From positions 1 through 26,222 of the forward strand of contig CALKVC010000033.1 in the NCBI GenBank assembly GCA_937996595.1: 26,222 bases of DNA, read 5' to 3'. Both the position numbers and the translations under genes were made by a program. A model generated the notes under the pieces. That model was not told the DNA's origin. It worked only from the letters and a program-made list of their open reading frames with translations, and did no database searches. The DNA comes from an uncultured Chitinophagaceae bacterium (GTDB lineage Bacteria; Bacteroidota; Bacteroidia; Chitinophagales; Chitinophagaceae). Position 1 is the first letter of the stretch; each line of letters begins with the position of its first letter. Below, piece by piece: positions 26,096 through 26,222 of the stretch.

Positions 26096-26222
26096 TTAAA
26101 AGTTTGCATTTAGCCCGAATGTTATAATGCGTGGCAAAGCGCTACCTGCTCCTCCAAAGTCCATTCCAAATGAAGTTGCGCTACCTCCAAATTCGGGAGA
26201 ATACCCTTCGTTGTTTTTCCAG
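26096..26222 (-). CDS. SusC-like TonB-dependent transporter, C-terminal 41 residues (cut by window edge)
   Basis: The frame enters from the right edge and ends at the TAA at 26096-26098, giving the last 41 residues. The end LPRIITFGLNANF is a near-consensus SusC/RagA C-terminus, the final beta-strand with the terminal Phe needed for barrel assembly. The position 18 bases before susD confirms the identification. SusC-type barrels import oligosaccharides across the outer membrane using TonB energy. The plug, carboxypeptidase-like domain and most of the barrel are outside the window, so nothing can be said about a possible FecR/anti-sigma signalling extension. Confidence 0.93.
   Translation of the reverse strand, partial: WKNNEGYSPEFGGSATSFGMDFGGAGSALPRIITFGLNANF

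Overview
The window comes from a Bacteroidota chromosome, most likely the Chitinophaga/Chitinophagaceae side of the phylum. This rests on a SusC/SusD pair, many lipoproteins with acidic or lysine-rich residues after the lipobox cysteine, promoters of the TTTG...TAnnTTTG type, no recognisable Shine-Dalgarno sequences, and moderately AT-rich DNA. It is an inference from gene content, not a species identification. No tRNA, rRNA, CRISPR array, insertion sequence or phage gene is visible.

Positions 1-3557 hold the conserved transcription/translation operon rimP-nusA-infB on the minus strand (infB runs off the left edge). A good Bacteroidota promoter lies in front of rimP, and the 5' leader contains a strong hairpin. 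Divergent from it is a small DUF4834-like membrane protein gene (3624-3875, +). A HAD-family phosphatase (3906-4523, -) follows.

From 4654 to the right edge every gene is on the minus strand, transcribed from right to left, in what looks like one long polysaccharide utilisation locus (PUL). In transcription order it begins with the C-terminus of a SusC-like TonB-dependent transporter, then SusD, a LamG-domain lipoprotein, an intrinsic terminator, a 1098-residue FG-GAP/ASPIC-type repeat lipoprotein, a vanadium-dependent haloperoxidase-like lipoprotein, a small membrane-anchored protein whose true start appears not to be ATG, and an outer-membrane beta-barrel. The hydrolytic cassette follows: two GH30 lipoproteins, two GH144 enzymes (one surface lipoprotein with an Ig-like domain, one periplasmic), an endonuclease/exonuclease/phosphatase-fold hydrolase, a GH43 with discoidin and FN3 domains, an SGNH hydrolase, a GH3 beta-glucosidase and an alpha/beta-hydrolase esterase.

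GH144 is the endo-beta-1,2-glucanase family, GH30 includes beta-1,6-glucanases and beta-glucosidases, and GH3 finishes gluco-oligosaccharides. With two esterase-type enzymes and a phosphodiesterase-fold enzyme, the set matches the chemistry of bacterial osmoregulated periplasmic glucans: a beta-1,2 backbone, beta-1,6 branches, succinyl and phosphoglycerol decorations. That is the main hypothesis offered. The second point of interest is the accessory module SusCD-LamG-FG-GAP-haloperoxidase-small membrane protein-beta-barrel, whose role is not explained by glycan hydrolysis. No PUL regulator (hybrid two-component system, sigma/anti-sigma pair, AraC) is in the window; it may lie upstream of susC.
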